Positions 1-10,272 of a stretch of DNA of 64,000 bases are shown in pieces. The translations under genes were made by a program, and so were the position numbers. Numbering within the stretch: position 1 is the stretch's first letter; each line of letters begins with the position of its first letter. Origin of the DNA: Holophagaceae bacterium. GTDB taxonomy: Bacteria > Acidobacteriota > Holophagae > Holophagales > Holophagaceae. Location of the stretch: the NCBI GenBank assembly GCA_025361205.1, contig JANYAS010000084.1, forward strand, positions 1 to 64,000, in the 5' to 3' direction. The notes under the pieces were generated by a model that saw nothing but the letters and a program-made list of their open reading frames with translations, had not been told where the DNA came from and made no database searches.

Positions 1-1
1 C

Positions 2-805
2 GACCGGTTTCTCGCGCCTGCCCAGGCGCATGTGCTGGGCGCGGAACTGGGCACGGGCGCCTGGCTGGCCGGGGGCATGCCCGAGGTGCTGGCCTGGGAA
101 GGCGGTCCCGGCCGTCCCAGCCCCGCCCAGGTGACGAAGGCCGCCGGATCACCGGGCCCTTACTACACGCTGCGCACCGCATTGCTCTGCCTGGAGAACA
201 CGCACAACTTCGCGGGGGGGACGGTGACGCCCCAGGCTGAACATCGCGCCCTCGTGGCCGCTGCCAAGGCCGCCCAGTTGGCCGTGCACCTGGACGGCGC
301 CCGGATCTGGCATGCCGCTGCGGCCCTGGGCCTCCCCCTGTCCGCGTTGACGGAGGGCGTCGACACGGTCCAGGTCTGCCTTAGCAAGGGGCTGGGCGCG
401 CCAATGGGCTCGCTGGTCTGCGGATTGAAACCCGCCATGGTCGAGGCGAGGCGCCTCCGGAAGATGCTGGGAGGCGGCGTCCGCCAGGGCGGCGTGGTCG
501 GCGCTGCGGGAATGGTGGCCTTGGACTACCTGCCGAGGCTTGCCGAGGATCATGCCAAGACCCAGCGCCTGGCCGAGGGGCTACGCAGCTTCGGCATCGC
601 TGCGCCCACGCCCGAGACCAACATCCTGCTGGTGCCGGTGCCCAACCCGGCCGCGGCGCTGGCGGCCCTGGAAGCCGCCGGGGTGCGCGCCCTGCCGGTG
701 GGCTCCGCGATCCGCTTCATCCCCCATCGCGACCTGGCCATGGCCGACATTGAGGAGGCCCTGCGCCGCATGGAACCCCTGGCCCACCTGATGAGGACGG
801 CCTGA
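2..805 (+). CDS. ltaE: Low-specificity L-threonine aldolase, 5' end outside window
   Basis: This is the C-terminal 267 residues of a PLP-dependent aldolase of the threonine aldolase/beta-eliminating lyase family, which cleaves L-threonine or L-allo-threonine to glycine and acetaldehyde in the cytoplasm. The reading frame is open from base 2, so the true start lies left of the window. Visible marks are the HLDGARIW segment, whose Asp and Arg contact the cofactor in this family, and the PLP-binding lysine in SKGLGAP (Lys codon at 386-388). The stop is followed two bases later by the ATG of the next gene, so the two are probably co-transcribed. The family assignment is firm; substrate preference cannot be read from sequence. 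Confidence 0.92.
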   Translation, partial: DRFLAPAQAHVLGAELGTGAWLAGGMPEVLAWEGGPGRPSPAQVTKAAGSPGPYYTLRTALLCLENTHNFAGGTVTPQAEHRALVAAAKAAQLAVHLDGARIWHAAAALGLPLSALTEGVDTVQVCLSKGLGAPMGSLVCGLKPAMVEARRLRKMLGGGVRQGGVVGAAGMVALDYLPRLAEDHAKTQRLAEGLRSFGIAAPTPETNILLVPVPNPAAALAALEAAGVRALPVGSAIRFIPHRDLAMADIEEALRRMEPLAHLMRTA

Positions 806-807
806 CC

Positions 808-1680
808 ATGAGGCAGCGCCTTACCCTCGCCGCCGGTCTGTTGCTGCTCGCCAGTCTCAGCATGGGCGGGTACCTGGCCTACCAAGATTCGCTGGTGCCA
901 GTGCTTCTGGGCGAAGGTCAGGATCTCTACGTCAGGGCCAGCCCCGAATTCGGGGAAGACGCGGCGCAGTTGGAGGCTCTAATGCCAGCAGGGCCGGGCC
1001 TGGAAGCCCTCCTGGCCGCCCAGGCGGATCTCACCATCCTCGAGAAGGGACCAGGCGGGGCCTGGGCAGGTGTGTTGGCGTCGGGCCTCCAATCCTCCCG
1101 CCACGGCCAGCGCTGGCGGATCACGGTGCGCCCGGGATGGCGGATGCAGGATGGGTCGACGCTTGGTGTCGCGCAGGTTGGAAAAGCCCTGGGGACTGAG
1201 GTCGCGCGCCTAGGAGGCGAGGTGCGCCTGATCGATGCGGCGACCCTGGACCTCCGGTTCAAGGCGCGGCAGGACGGACTGCCCGGCCAGCTGGCACGGT
1301 GGCGTGTCCCGGGAAGCGGACCGTTTGTGCAGCGGGGGCATAGCCTGACCCGTTTCGACGGCTTCAGCCACGGCCGGGCCGGCGTCGCAGGACTGATCAT
1401 CGCGACGGATCCGGCCCTGATGGAAAGCCACGCCTGGGCCCAAGGTCTGGCCTCGGGGCGCTGGGCCTGGGCGGTGTTCCCCGGCCACATCGCGCCGGAG
1501 GACATGGCGAAGGTGCGGCTGGCACCCTACGACGAGCTCCGCATGAAGGACGGCTCCGTGTGGTTCCTCTCCCGACGCCTGCGCCGCCTGAGGCCAAGCG
1601 CGGACGACTGGACCCGCACGCGCCTCTTCGGCGCCTGGAAGGGCGCCATGGATCTGCCGTACGATCCGCTGGGGATGTGA
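808..1680 (+). CDS. Secreted or membrane-anchored solute-binding-like protein, function unknown
   Basis: A 290-residue protein with one N-terminal hydrophobic segment (about residues 6-24), read as a signal peptide or anchor. Residues about 100-125 (ITVRPGWRMQDGSTL, then VGKAL) resemble the segment of family 5 peptide/nickel-binding proteins that usually reads like FTLRKGVKFHDGTP. At 290 residues it is much shorter than that family's usual 500 or more, so it may be a cut-down relative or only a chance match. It starts two bases after the threonine aldolase stop and converges on yicC with a short gap. An OppD-like ATPase occurs far away at 50.3 kb, but nothing links the two. Confidence 0.6.
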   Translation: MRQRLTLAAGLLLLASLSMGGYLAYQDSLVPVLLGEGQDLYVRASPEFGEDAAQLEALMPAGPGLEALLAAQADLTILEKGPGGAWAGVLASGLQSSRHGQRWRITVRPGWRMQDGSTLGVAQVGKALGTEVARLGGEVRLIDAATLDLRFKARQDGLPGQLARWRVPGSGPFVQRGHSLTRFDGFSHGRAGVAGLIIATDPALMESHAWAQGLASGRWAWAVFPGHIAPEDMAKVRLAPYDELRMKDGSVWFLSRRLRRLRPSADDWTRTRLFGAWKGAMDLPYDPLGM

Positions 1681-1684
1681 GCGC

Positions 1685-2560
1685 CTACTCCAGGTTCGCG
1701 GACTGCTCGCGGATCTGATCCAGCACGCCCTTGGCTTCGATGACGGCCCGTGTCATGTCGATGCGCTTGCACTTGCTGCCGGTGGTGTTCAGCTCCCGCA
1801 GCACTTCCTGGCACCACACGTCCACGGCCTTGCCCTCGATGCGGTTCTTCTCCAGCCGTTCCGCGAAGTCGTCCAGGTGGGCGGCCAGGCGGATGAGTTC
1901 TTCGCGCACATCCTGCCGTTCGGCCAGGACCCCGGCCTCGGCCAGCAGGCGTTCCGCGGGCAGTTGGCCCGTGAGGCGGGCATCCTCCAGCAACTGCTCG
2001 ATGCGTTGGCGGTAGAGCGTGGGCAGCTCCGCGGCCTGGGCTTCGGCCTCTGCGGCCAGACGGTCGCGGAGGGTCCGGAGTCGCGCCAGTCCATCCACGA
2101 AGAAGGGGCGCAGTCGCTCGGCCTCCCGGCAGCGTCCCTCGTTCCAGGTGCGAAGCAACTCGGCCAGAGCCTTTTGAACCGGCCCCGCCATGCGTTCGGC
2201 GAGGTCGGAGGCCGGGGACTGGAAGGCGCCGGGCAGGCGGAAGAAGGCCTCGGCCGTGAGGGGCGGGAGGCTGAGCCACTCGGCGTCCTCCTGCCAGACC
2301 TTGGCCACGGAGCGCAGCAGGGCGCGGTTCATGCGCGGCTCCAGCGAGGGTTCGTCGAGCACCTCCACCGTCAGGTCCAGCTTGCCGCGCTGGGCCGATT
2401 CCCGCACCGTGGCCCGGATCGCAGCTTCCATGGGAAAGAGCGCGGGGGGTAGCCGCAGCGACAGGTCCAGGGCCTTGTGGTTGACACTGCGCAGCATCAG
2501 GCGGAGCTGTCCGGTCTCCAGAGGTTGGACGACTTCAGCGAAGGCAGTCATGGATTTCAT
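1685..2560 (-). CDS. yicC: YicC family endoribonuclease
   Basis: A 291-residue YicC-type protein. Family members in other bacteria are hexameric endoribonucleases that act on small RNAs and mRNAs; the physiological targets here are unknown. The N-terminus reads MKSMTAFAE, matching the family's typical M-x-S-M-T-G/A-F start, so I place the start at 2560 rather than at an in-frame codon at 2701, whose extra 47 codons are a translation of repeat element R1. The C-terminal part contains KNRIEGKAVDVWCQE and a final segment typical of the DUF1732 domain. In many genomes yicC sits beside gmk; that partner is not here. The gene is downstream of leuD on the same strand, separated by the repeat element. 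Confidence 0.92.
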   Translation of the reverse strand: MKSMTAFAEVVQPLETGQLRLMLRSVNHKALDLSLRLPPALFPMEAAIRATVRESAQRGKLDLTVEVLDEPSLEPRMNRALLRSVAKVWQEDAEWLSLPPLTAEAFFRLPGAFQSPASDLAERMAGPVQKALAELLRTWNEGRCREAERLRPFFVDGLARLRTLRDRLAAEAEAQAAELPTLYRQRIEQLLEDARLTGQLPAERLLAEAGVLAERQDVREELIRLAAHLDDFAERLEKNRIEGKAVDVWCQEVLRELNTTGSKCKRIDMTRAVIEAKGVLDQIREQSANLE

Positions 2561-2610
2561 GGCGAGTCCTGGGAAGACCTTCAGCCTACCGCCACCCAGA
2601 GTGGTTCTTG

Positions 2611-2730
2611 CTTTGTGGCCTTTGTGTTCTTTGTGGCTATTACTCGACAGGGTTGACCGACCCCATGGATTCCAATTGGCCACAAAGAACACAAAGGGCA
2701 AAGATCTGCGCCATCTGCGTTATCTGCGGT
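2611..2730. repeat. Periodic inverted repeat R1 (9-base words)
   Basis: The left arm has CTTTGTG beginning at 2611, 2620 and 2629, a strict 9-base period. The right arm inverts it as CACAAAG at 2681 and 2690. A 19-base perfect stem joins 2619-2637 (CCTTTGTGTTCTTTGTGGC) with 2679-2697 across a 41-base loop. Directly after it comes a second 9-period array, ATCTGCG at 2704, 2713 and 2722, with no inverted partner visible. The element fills the gap between leuD and yicC, both on the minus strand, so it should be transcribed. No coding sense is evident; apparent ORFs through it are translations of the repeat. Confidence 0.85.
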
Positions 2731-2757
2731 TTCACGCTTTTTGCTCGCCAGCTGGTA

Positions 2758-3345
2758 TCAGAGCCAGGGCGTCTCGCGGCTGCGCCGGGCTTCGAAGGCT
2801 TCGATGGCAGGCAGGTTCGCGAGGCTGCGGCCGATCTGGTCGAGGCCTTCGATTAGGGAGGCCTTGCGGGCGGGGTCGATGTCGAAGGGGTGGAGGCGGC
2901 CGGCAACCGCGACCGTCTGGGCTTGAAGGTCCACGGTGAGCGGCCCCGACGCAGCGGCGAGATCTTCGATGGCGGCGATGGGCAGGGCGATGGGCAGGAT
3001 GCCGTTGGCGAAGCAGTTGTTGTAGAAGATGTCGGCGAAGCTGGAGGCGATCACGCAGCGGATGCCGAAGTCCAGCAGGGCCCATGGGGCGTGCTCGCGG
3101 CTGGAGCCGCAGCCGAAATTGGGCCCGGCGAGGAGGATCGTCGCCTGGCGGTAGGGCGCTTGGTTGAGGACGAAGTTTGGTGCCTCGTGACCCTCGTTGT
3201 CATAGCGGAGCTCGGCGAAGAGGTGGCGTCCCAGCCCCGTGCGCACCAGCGTCTTCAGAAACAGCTTCGGGATGATGAGGTCGGTGTCGATGTTGGCCCG
3301 CAGCATGGGCGCCGCGATGCCGGTGAGGGTAGTGAAGGGAATCAT
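2758..3345 (-). CDS. leuD: 3-isopropylmalate dehydratase small subunit
   Basis: A 195-residue LeuD subunit, the swivelling small domain of isopropylmalate isomerase that completes the active site on LeuC for converting 2- to 3-isopropylmalate in leucine synthesis. The diagnostic segments [24 protein letters not shown] and [16 protein letters not shown] are all present, and the length is normal. The ATG overlaps the leuC stop by four bases (3342-3345), indicating translational coupling and a 1:1 complex. It is the last gene of the LysR-leuC-leuD unit. Confidence 0.97.
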   Translation of the reverse strand: MIPFTTLTGIAAPMLRANIDTDLIIPKLFLKTLVRTGLGRHLFAELRYDNEGHEAPNFVLNQAPYRQATILLAGPNFGCGSSREHAPWALLDFGIRCVIASSFADIFYNNCFANGILPIALPIAAIEDLAAASGPLTVDLQAQTVAVAGRLHPFDIDPARKASLIEGLDQIGRSLANLPAIEAFEARRSRETPWL

Positions 3346-4760
3346 CGGGCCTCCAGCAGGCGGCGGACATCGGTGAAGTGGCCCATGACCGCCGCGGCGG
3401 CGGCCATCTCGGGGCTCACGAGGTGAGTGCGTCCGCCCCGGCCCTGGCGTCCTTCGAAGTTCCGGTTACTGGTGCTGGCGCAGCGCTCCCCGGGCTCCAG
3501 GCGGTCGTCGTTCATGGCCAGGCACATGCTGCACCCGGGCTGGCGCCATTCGAAGCCCGCCTCCAGGAAGATGCGATCCAACCCCTCGACCTCGGCCTGG
3601 CGCTTGACCAACCCGGATCCGGGGACCACCAGGGCCCGCACGCCCGTGGCCACTTTCCGGCCCAGGGCCACCCGGGCGGCGGCGCGCAGATCCTCGATGC
3701 GGCCGTTGGTGCAGGAGCCGATGAAGACGACCTGGATCGGCACGTCCTCCATGAGGGTTCCGGGTTGCAGGCCCATGTACTCCAGGGCCCGCAGGATGCC
3801 TTCCCGTTCAGCGGCGGAGGGGGCGGTCCCGGGATCCGGCACCTGGCCGGTGATGGCCACCACGGACTCGGGGCTGGTGCCCCAGGTGAGCTGCGGGGCG
3901 AGGTCGCCCACCTCGAGCCGCAGCTCCCGGTCGAAGGTCGCGCCCTCATCCGTGGGCAGGTTGCGCCAGTTTGCGAGGGCTTGCTCCCACAGGGGTCCAG
4001 CCGGGGCCATGGGCCGCCCCTTCATGTAGGCAAACGTGGTGTCGTCGGGCGCCACCAGGCCTGAGCGGGCGCCAGCCTCGATGCTCATGTTGCAAAGGGT
4101 CATCCGCCCTTCCATGGAGAGGGCCCGGACCGCGCGTCCGGCGAACTCCATGACGTGGCCCGTGCCACCGGCGGTGCCGATGCGTCCGATAAGGTATAGG
4201 GCCAGATCCTTGGCGCCGAGGCCGTCGGGCAAGGAGCCCTCGAAGTGCACACGCATGTTCCGGGAATGGCGCTGGGGTAGCGTCTGGGTGGCGAGGACGT
4301 GCTCCACCTCGCTGGTGCCGATGCCGAAGGCCAGGGCGCCAAAGGCCCCGTGGGTGCTGGTGTGGCTGTCACCGCACACCACGGTGGCGCCCGGGAGCGT
4401 GAAGCCCTGCTCGGGCCCGATCACATGGACGATGCCCTGCCGATCGTCGAGGAGGGGCACGTAGGGCACGGCGAAGGCCTGCACATTGGCTTCCAGCGCC
4501 TCCACCTGCAGGCGGCTGGTCGCGTCCGCGATGCCGGCCTCGCGCTTCCGCGTGGGGACATTGTGGTCGGCCACCGAGAGGATGGCCTTGGGGCGCCGCA
4601 GGGGCCGCCCGGCCAGCCGCAGGCCCTCAAAAGCCTGGGGGCTGGTCACCTCGTGGACCAGGTGCCGGTCGATGTACAGCAGGCTGGTACCGTCGCCCCG
4701 GATTTCCACCAGGTGGGCTTCCCAGATCTTGTCGTAGAGGGTGCGGGCGCCAGGGCTCAT
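3342..4760 (-). CDS. leuC: 3-isopropylmalate dehydratase large subunit
   Basis: A 472-residue aconitase-superfamily subunit carrying the [4Fe-4S] cluster of isopropylmalate isomerase. The three cluster cysteines lie in FIGSCTNGR and [23 protein letters not shown] is the substrate-binding segment. I chose the ATG at 4760 because it follows an AAGGAG ribosome-binding site and opens with a typical LeuC N-terminus ([10 protein letters not shown]); the roughly 100 codons upstream are antisense-like and overlap the LysR gene. The start overlaps the LysR gene stop by four bases and the stop overlaps leuD by four, so regulator and both subunits form one tightly coupled unit. Confidence 0.97.
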   Translation of the reverse strand: MSPGARTLYDKIWEAHLVEIRGDGTSLLYIDRHLVHEVTSPQAFEGLRLAGRPLRRPKAILSVADHNVPTRKREAGIADATSRLQVEALEANVQAFAVPYVPLLDDRQGIVHVIGPEQGFTLPGATVVCGDSHTSTHGAFGALAFGIGTSEVEHVLATQTLPQRHSRNMRVHFEGSLPDGLGAKDLALYLIGRIGTAGGTGHVMEFAGRAVRALSMEGRMTLCNMSIEAGARSGLVAPDDTTFAYMKGRPMAPAGPLWEQALANWRNLPTDEGATFDRELRLEVGDLAPQLTWGTSPESVVAITGQVPDPGTAPSAAEREGILRALEYMGLQPGTLMEDVPIQVVFIGSCTNGRIEDLRAAARVALGRKVATGVRALVVPGSGLVKRQAEVEGLDRIFLEAGFEWRQPGCSMCLAMNDDRLEPGERCASTSNRNFEGRQGRGGRTHLVSPEMAAAAAVMGHFTDVRRLLEAR

Positions 4761-5692
4761 GGGCGGCTCCTTCGGGAGGACTTTCCGCGGGGGGTGAGGG
4801 CGGGGGTGGTGAAGTCGCTGGTCTTCACGAGCTGGATGAAGGCCTTGGCCGCGTGGGAGAGCGCCTCCTCGCGGCGGTGGACCATGCGGATCAGCTTTTC
4901 CACCTTGAGTTGCCGGACTGGAACCTCCACCAGCCGCCCCTCGGCGACCGCCCCAGCCACGGTCAGGTGGGGCAAGATCGCCACCCCAGCGCCCTGGGCC
5001 ACGAAATCCTGGATGGTGGATAGGGTGCCCAACTCCATGGTCATGCGCAGGGGCGTGCCGCACTTGGCGAAGAGTTCGATGATGGCGGCGCGGGTGGGGG
5101 TGAGGGCGTTGTGAGCGATGAAGGTCTCGTCCCCGAGTACCTTCAGATCAATGCTACGGCGGCCGCTCAGGCGATGCCCCGGGGGCACCACCAGCACCAT
5201 CTGATCCCGGTAGACGACTTCACTCCTCAGTTCCGGGTGATGGGGGTCGTAGGACACGAAGCCCACATCCAGACGGTGTTCAAGAATCTCCGAGGGGATT
5301 CGCTCGGAACTCTGGCGATAGGCCTGGAGCTTGATGTCGGGGTAGGCCCGCTGGTAGGCCAGCAGCATGCGCGGCAGCAGGAACTCGGACATGCTCTCGT
5401 TGGCGCCGATGTTCAGGCGCCCCTGCTGGAGGCCCTTGAGGGTGCCAAAGGTATCGGTGATCTGCTGACGCAGATCCAGCATGCGCCGGGCCAGGGGCAG
5501 CAGGGTCTCCCCGGCGTCCGTGAGCGTCCCGCCCTTGGTGGTGCGGTCCACCAGCAGCTCGCCAAGTTCTTCCTCCAGGCGCTTCAGGGCCAGGCTGATG
5601 GCTGGCTGGGTGCGGAAGAGGCGTTCCGCCGCGCGGGAGAAGCTCTTTTCCCGCGCAATGGTGAGGAAGGTCTCAAGCTGACCCAGTTCCAC
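4757..5692 (-). CDS. LysR-family transcriptional regulator of the leucine genes
   Basis: A 311-residue LysR-type regulator. Residues 1-60 form the winged helix-turn-helix ([18 protein letters not shown], then [17 protein letters not shown]). Residues about 90-290 are the periplasmic-binding-protein-like effector domain. It is transcribed first in an operon with leuC and leuD and faces leuA across 140 bases. By the usual logic of LysR systems it should bind that gap, repress its own operon or activate leuA, and sense a pathway intermediate such as 2-isopropylmalate; the ligand is inference. The last residues are basic (GKSSRRSRP). Confidence 0.93.
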   Translation of the reverse strand: MELGQLETFLTIAREKSFSRAAERLFRTQPAISLALKRLEEELGELLVDRTTKGGTLTDAGETLLPLARRMLDLRQQITDTFGTLKGLQQGRLNIGANESMSEFLLPRMLLAYQRAYPDIKLQAYRQSSERIPSEILEHRLDVGFVSYDPHHPELRSEVVYRDQMVLVVPPGHRLSGRRSIDLKVLGDETFIAHNALTPTRAAIIELFAKCGTPLRMTMELGTLSTIQDFVAQGAGVAILPHLTVAGAVAEGRLVEVPVRQLKVEKLIRMVHRREEALSHAAKAFIQLVKTSDFTTPALTPRGKSSRRSRP

Positions 5693-5832
5693 GGCGCCTC
5701 CGGATTAAAGAGTCTAACGACTTAAGTAAAACTAATGGAATCATAAAAAATATTAATTATTATCATAACCTAATTTGGAGCATCTTGAATCGATCCGTCC
5801 GGCCCATGCCGGACTAGGGAGATCACCAGACC
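5693..5832. promoter_or_regulatory. Divergent control region between the LysR gene and leuA
   Basis: This 140-base gap is strikingly AT-rich between 5703 and 5785 in an otherwise GC-rich window, as expected for promoters. ATCATAA occurs twice in direct orientation (5740-5746 and 5762-5768), 22 bases apart, a plausible regulator contact. Nearer leuA, GTCCGGC (5797-5803) and GCCGGAC (5808-5814) form a 7-bp hairpin with a 4-base loop just upstream of the GGGAG ribosome-binding site (5817-5821). Exact promoter boxes and the LysR site were not resolved. Confidence 0.55.
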
Positions 5833-7380
<1,548 letters not shown>

Positions 7381-7381
7381 T

Positions 7382-8479
7382 ATGGAAGCACGGATTGTCG
7401 TTCTGCCTGGTGATGGCGTCGGCCCCGAGGTAATCCGGGAAGCCGTGGCCTGTCTCCAGGTGGTGGCGGACGCCTTCGGCCACCGGTTCGCCTTCCAGGA
7501 GGCGCTCATCGGCGGCGCGGCCGTGGACGCGTGCGGCGATCCCCTGCCGGAGCGAACCCTGGAGCTCTGCCGGTCTGCGGACGCGGTCCTGCTGGGCGCC
7601 GTGGGCGGGCCCGCCTGGGATAAGCACCCACGGGACCAGCGCCCCGAATCCGGGCTACTGCGCCTGCGGCAGGCCCTCGGCCTCTACGCCAACCTTCGCC
7701 CCGTGACGGTGCATCCAGCCCTGGAGGATGCCTCCCCAGTGAAGCCCCAGATCGTTCGGGGCACGGACCTGATGATCGTCCGCGAACTATCGGGGGGCCT
7801 CTACTTCGGCGAGCCCCGGATGTTCAGCCCCGAACGGGCCCTGAACACGCTGCTCTACACCCGCGAGGAGATCCTCCGCGTGGCCCGCGTGGCCTTCGAG
7901 CTCGCCCGGAACCGCCGTCGCCAGCTGGTCTCCGTGGACAAGGCGAACGTCCTGGAGACGTCGCGGCTCTGGCGGCAGGTGGTGGACGAGGTGGCCACCG
8001 ATTACCCCGAGATTTCTGTCCAACACGCCTACGTCGATAGCTTTGCCATGGCACTGATCACCCGGCCCCGGGACTTCGACGTGGTCCTCACCGAAAACCT
8101 CTTCGGGGACATCCTCAGCGACGAGGCGGCGGTCCTCGCCGGCTCGCTGGGCCTGCTCCCCTCCGCCAGCCTGGGCGGCACCGTGGGCCTCTTCGAGCCC
8201 ATTCATGGCTCGGCCCCGGACATCGCCGGGCAGGACAAGGCCAACCCCATCGGCACCATCCTGTCTGCGGCCATGCTTCTGCGGCACGCGTTTGGCCTGA
8301 CGGAGGAGGCTGCCGCCCTGGAGACCGCGGTGGATCGCACACTGCGCGACGGGCATGGCACAGGGGACCTCCAGGGCGCGAAACACCGTCACGGAACGGC
8401 CTCGCTGGGTGCCGTCATTCGCACCGCCATCACCGCGGTGCGCCCGACTGTGCCGGGCCTGGCGGTGATTCTGCCCTAG
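7382..8479 (+). CDS. leuB: 3-isopropylmalate dehydrogenase
   Basis: A 365-residue NAD-dependent decarboxylating dehydrogenase that turns 3-isopropylmalate into 2-ketoisocaproate. The start at 7382 gives the canonical opening [14 protein letters not shown]. Further family marks are GAVGGPAWD, the substrate arginine segment [19 protein letters not shown], the lysine/aspartate region [11 protein letters not shown], and GDILSDEAA. The start is one base past the leuA stop, so translation is probably coupled. An intrinsic terminator-like hairpin follows within 30 bases, suggesting that leuAB can be transcribed without the ilv genes. Confidence 0.97.
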   Translation: MEARIVVLPGDGVGPEVIREAVACLQVVADAFGHRFAFQEALIGGAAVDACGDPLPERTLELCRSADAVLLGAVGGPAWDKHPRDQRPESGLLRLRQALGLYANLRPVTVHPALEDASPVKPQIVRGTDLMIVRELSGGLYFGEPRMFSPERALNTLLYTREEILRVARVAFELARNRRRQLVSVDKANVLETSRLWRQVVDEVATDYPEISVQHAYVDSFAMALITRPRDFDVVLTENLFGDILSDEAAVLAGSLGLLPSASLGGTVGLFEPIHGSAPDIAGQDKANPIGTILSAAMLLRHAFGLTEEAAALETAVDRTLRDGHGTGDLQGAKHRHGTASLGAVIRTAITAVRPTVPGLAVILP

Positions 8480-8504
8480 GGCCGCTCGGACACCCTCCGA
8501 CCTC

Positions 8505-8536
8505 GGCCCCGCACCTGGACGCGGGGCCTTCTTCTT
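8505..8536 (+). terminator. Intrinsic terminator-like hairpin after leuB
   Basis: GGCCCCGC (8505-8512) pairs perfectly with GCGGGGCC (8521-8528) across an 8-base loop and is followed by TTCTTCTT. The pyrimidine tract is interrupted by C, so termination may be partial, letting some transcripts continue into ilvD. Confidence 0.65.
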
Positions 8537-8572
8537 CCTACCTTTCCATCGACATTGCTCTCGAGGACGACC

Positions 8573-10258
8573 ATGAGCCAGCCCGAACCCCTGAACCGCA
8601 ACAGTCGCGTCATCACCCAGGGGGCCCACCGCGCCCCGGCCCGGGCCATGCTCAAGGCTGTTGGCTTCACCGACGAGGACCTGGCCAAGCCCATCATCGG
8701 CATCGCGAACACCTGGATCGAGATCGGTCCCTGCAACTACCACCTGCGGGAGCTGGCCGAGCGGGTGAAGGCGGGCGTGCGGGCCGCGGGCGGGACGCCC
8801 ATGGAGTTCAACACCGTCTCCATCAGCGACGGCATCACCATGGGCACCGAGGGCATGAAGGCCTCGCTGGTGAGCCGGGAGGTCATCGCCGACTCCATCG
8901 AGCTGGTGGCCCGCGGCAACGCCTTCGACGGCCTCGTCTGTCTGTCCGGCTGCGACAAGACCAACCCCGGCGTGGCCATGGCCCTGGCGCGTCTCGACAT
9001 TCCCGGCCTCATCCTCTACGGCGGCTCCACAGCGGCGGGCGAATGCGATGGGAAGGACATCACGGTCCAGGACGTCTTTGAGGCCGTGGGCGCCCACAGC
9101 GCCGGGCGGCTGGACGACGCGGGCCTGAAGGCCGTGGAGGACGCGGCCTGTCCCGGTGCCGGTGCCTGCGGCGGCCAGTTCACGGCCAACACCATGGCGG
9201 CCAGCCTCGAGCTCATTGGCCTCAGCCCCATGGGCTTCAACGGAGTGCCCGCGGAGGATCCCCGGAAGGGCGACGTGGCCGAGGCCTGTGGCCACCTGGT
9301 GATGGGATTGCTCAAGCGCGACCTCCGGCCCAGCGCCATCCTCACGCGGGAAGCCTTCGAGAACGCGGTCGCCGCCGTGGCCGCCACGGGTGGCTCCACC
9401 AACGCCGTGCTGCACTACCTGGCCTTGGCTCGGGAGGCGGATGTGCCCTTCACTTTGGAGGATTTCGACCGCATCAGCACCCGCACCCCGCTGCTGGCCG
9501 ACCTGAAGCCCGGGGGCCGCTTCACGGCGCCGGATCTCACGGCCGCCGGTGGTATCCGCCTCGTGGCCAATCGCCTGCTGGCCGGCGGCCTGGTGCACGG
9601 CGCCTGCCTCACGGTGACCGGCCGCACCCTGGCGGAAGAACTAGCGGACGCGGTCGAGACGCCCGGCCAGAAAGTGGTCCGGCCCCTTGCGAATCCGCTG
9701 AAGGCCACTGGAGGTCTCGTCATCCTACGGGGCAGTCTGGCCCCGGACGGGTGCGTGGTGAAGGTCGCGGGCCACGAGCGCCTGCACCACACGGGACCGG
9801 CCCGGGTCTTCGACACCGAAGAAGCCGCCTTCGCGGCGGTGCAGGCCAACCGCATCGAGGCGGGCGACGTGGTGGTCATCCGCTACGAAGGCCCCCGGGG
9901 CGGGCCGGGCATGCGGGAGATGCTGGGCGTCACCGCCGCGCTGGTGGGGGCGGGCCTCGGCGAGTCCGTGGCCCTGTTGACCGACGGGCGCTTCTCGGGC
10001 GCCACCCGGGGCCTCATGGCGGGCCACGTGGCCCCGGAGGCCGCCAGCGGCGGGCCCATCGGGCTGGTGCAGGAGGGCGACACCATCGTCATGGACATTT
10101 CCTCCCGGCGGCTGGATCTGAAGGTGGATCCGGCGGAACTGGCGGCCCGGCGGGCAGCCTGGACTCCCCCGAAACCCCGCTACACCAGGGGCGTCTTCGC
10201 GAAGTACGCCGCCACTGTCGCTAGCGCGTCGGAAGGCGCCGTCACGGGTGCTTGGTGA
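8573..10258 (+). CDS. ilvD: Dihydroxy-acid dehydratase
   Basis: A 561-residue Fe-S dehydratase making 2-ketoisovalerate and 2-keto-3-methylvalerate. Cluster cysteines are visible in [16 protein letters not shown] and [12 protein letters not shown]; the C-terminal segment [10 protein letters not shown] is also conserved. The ATG at 8573 has GAGGA upstream; an in-frame TTG at 8555 is less likely. Three cluster cysteines and this length place it with the usual IlvD rather than the sugar-acid dehydratase branch. It is followed after 14 bases by ilvB. Confidence 0.97.
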   Translation: MSQPEPLNRNSRVITQGAHRAPARAMLKAVGFTDEDLAKPIIGIANTWIEIGPCNYHLRELAERVKAGVRAAGGTPMEFNTVSISDGITMGTEGMKASLVSREVIADSIELVARGNAFDGLVCLSGCDKTNPGVAMALARLDIPGLILYGGSTAAGECDGKDITVQDVFEAVGAHSAGRLDDAGLKAVEDAACPGAGACGGQFTANTMAASLELIGLSPMGFNGVPAEDPRKGDVAEACGHLVMGLLKRDLRPSAILTREAFENAVAAVAATGGSTNAVLHYLALAREADVPFTLEDFDRISTRTPLLADLKPGGRFTAPDLTAAGGIRLVANRLLAGGLVHGACLTVTGRTLAEELADAVETPGQKVVRPLANPLKATGGLVILRGSLAPDGCVVKVAGHERLHHTGPARVFDTEEAAFAAVQANRIEAGDVVVIRYEGPRGGPGMREMLGVTAALVGAGLGESVALLTDGRFSGATRGLMAGHVAPEAASGGPIGLVQEGDTIVMDISSRRLDLKVDPAELAARRAAWTPPKPRYTRGVFAKYAATVASASEGAVTGAW

Positions 10259-10272
10259 GAAAGGACGACGAC

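Noticed and set aside
2561-2757. Extended N-terminus of YicC through repeat R1
   Set aside because: The extra codons are translations of the periodic repeat; the family start MKSMTAF fits 2560.
7787-9598. A 603-codon minus-strand ORF over leuB and ilvD
   Set aside because: It is antisense to two well-conserved enzymes and has the His/Gly/Ala-rich composition of a GC-rich shadow frame.
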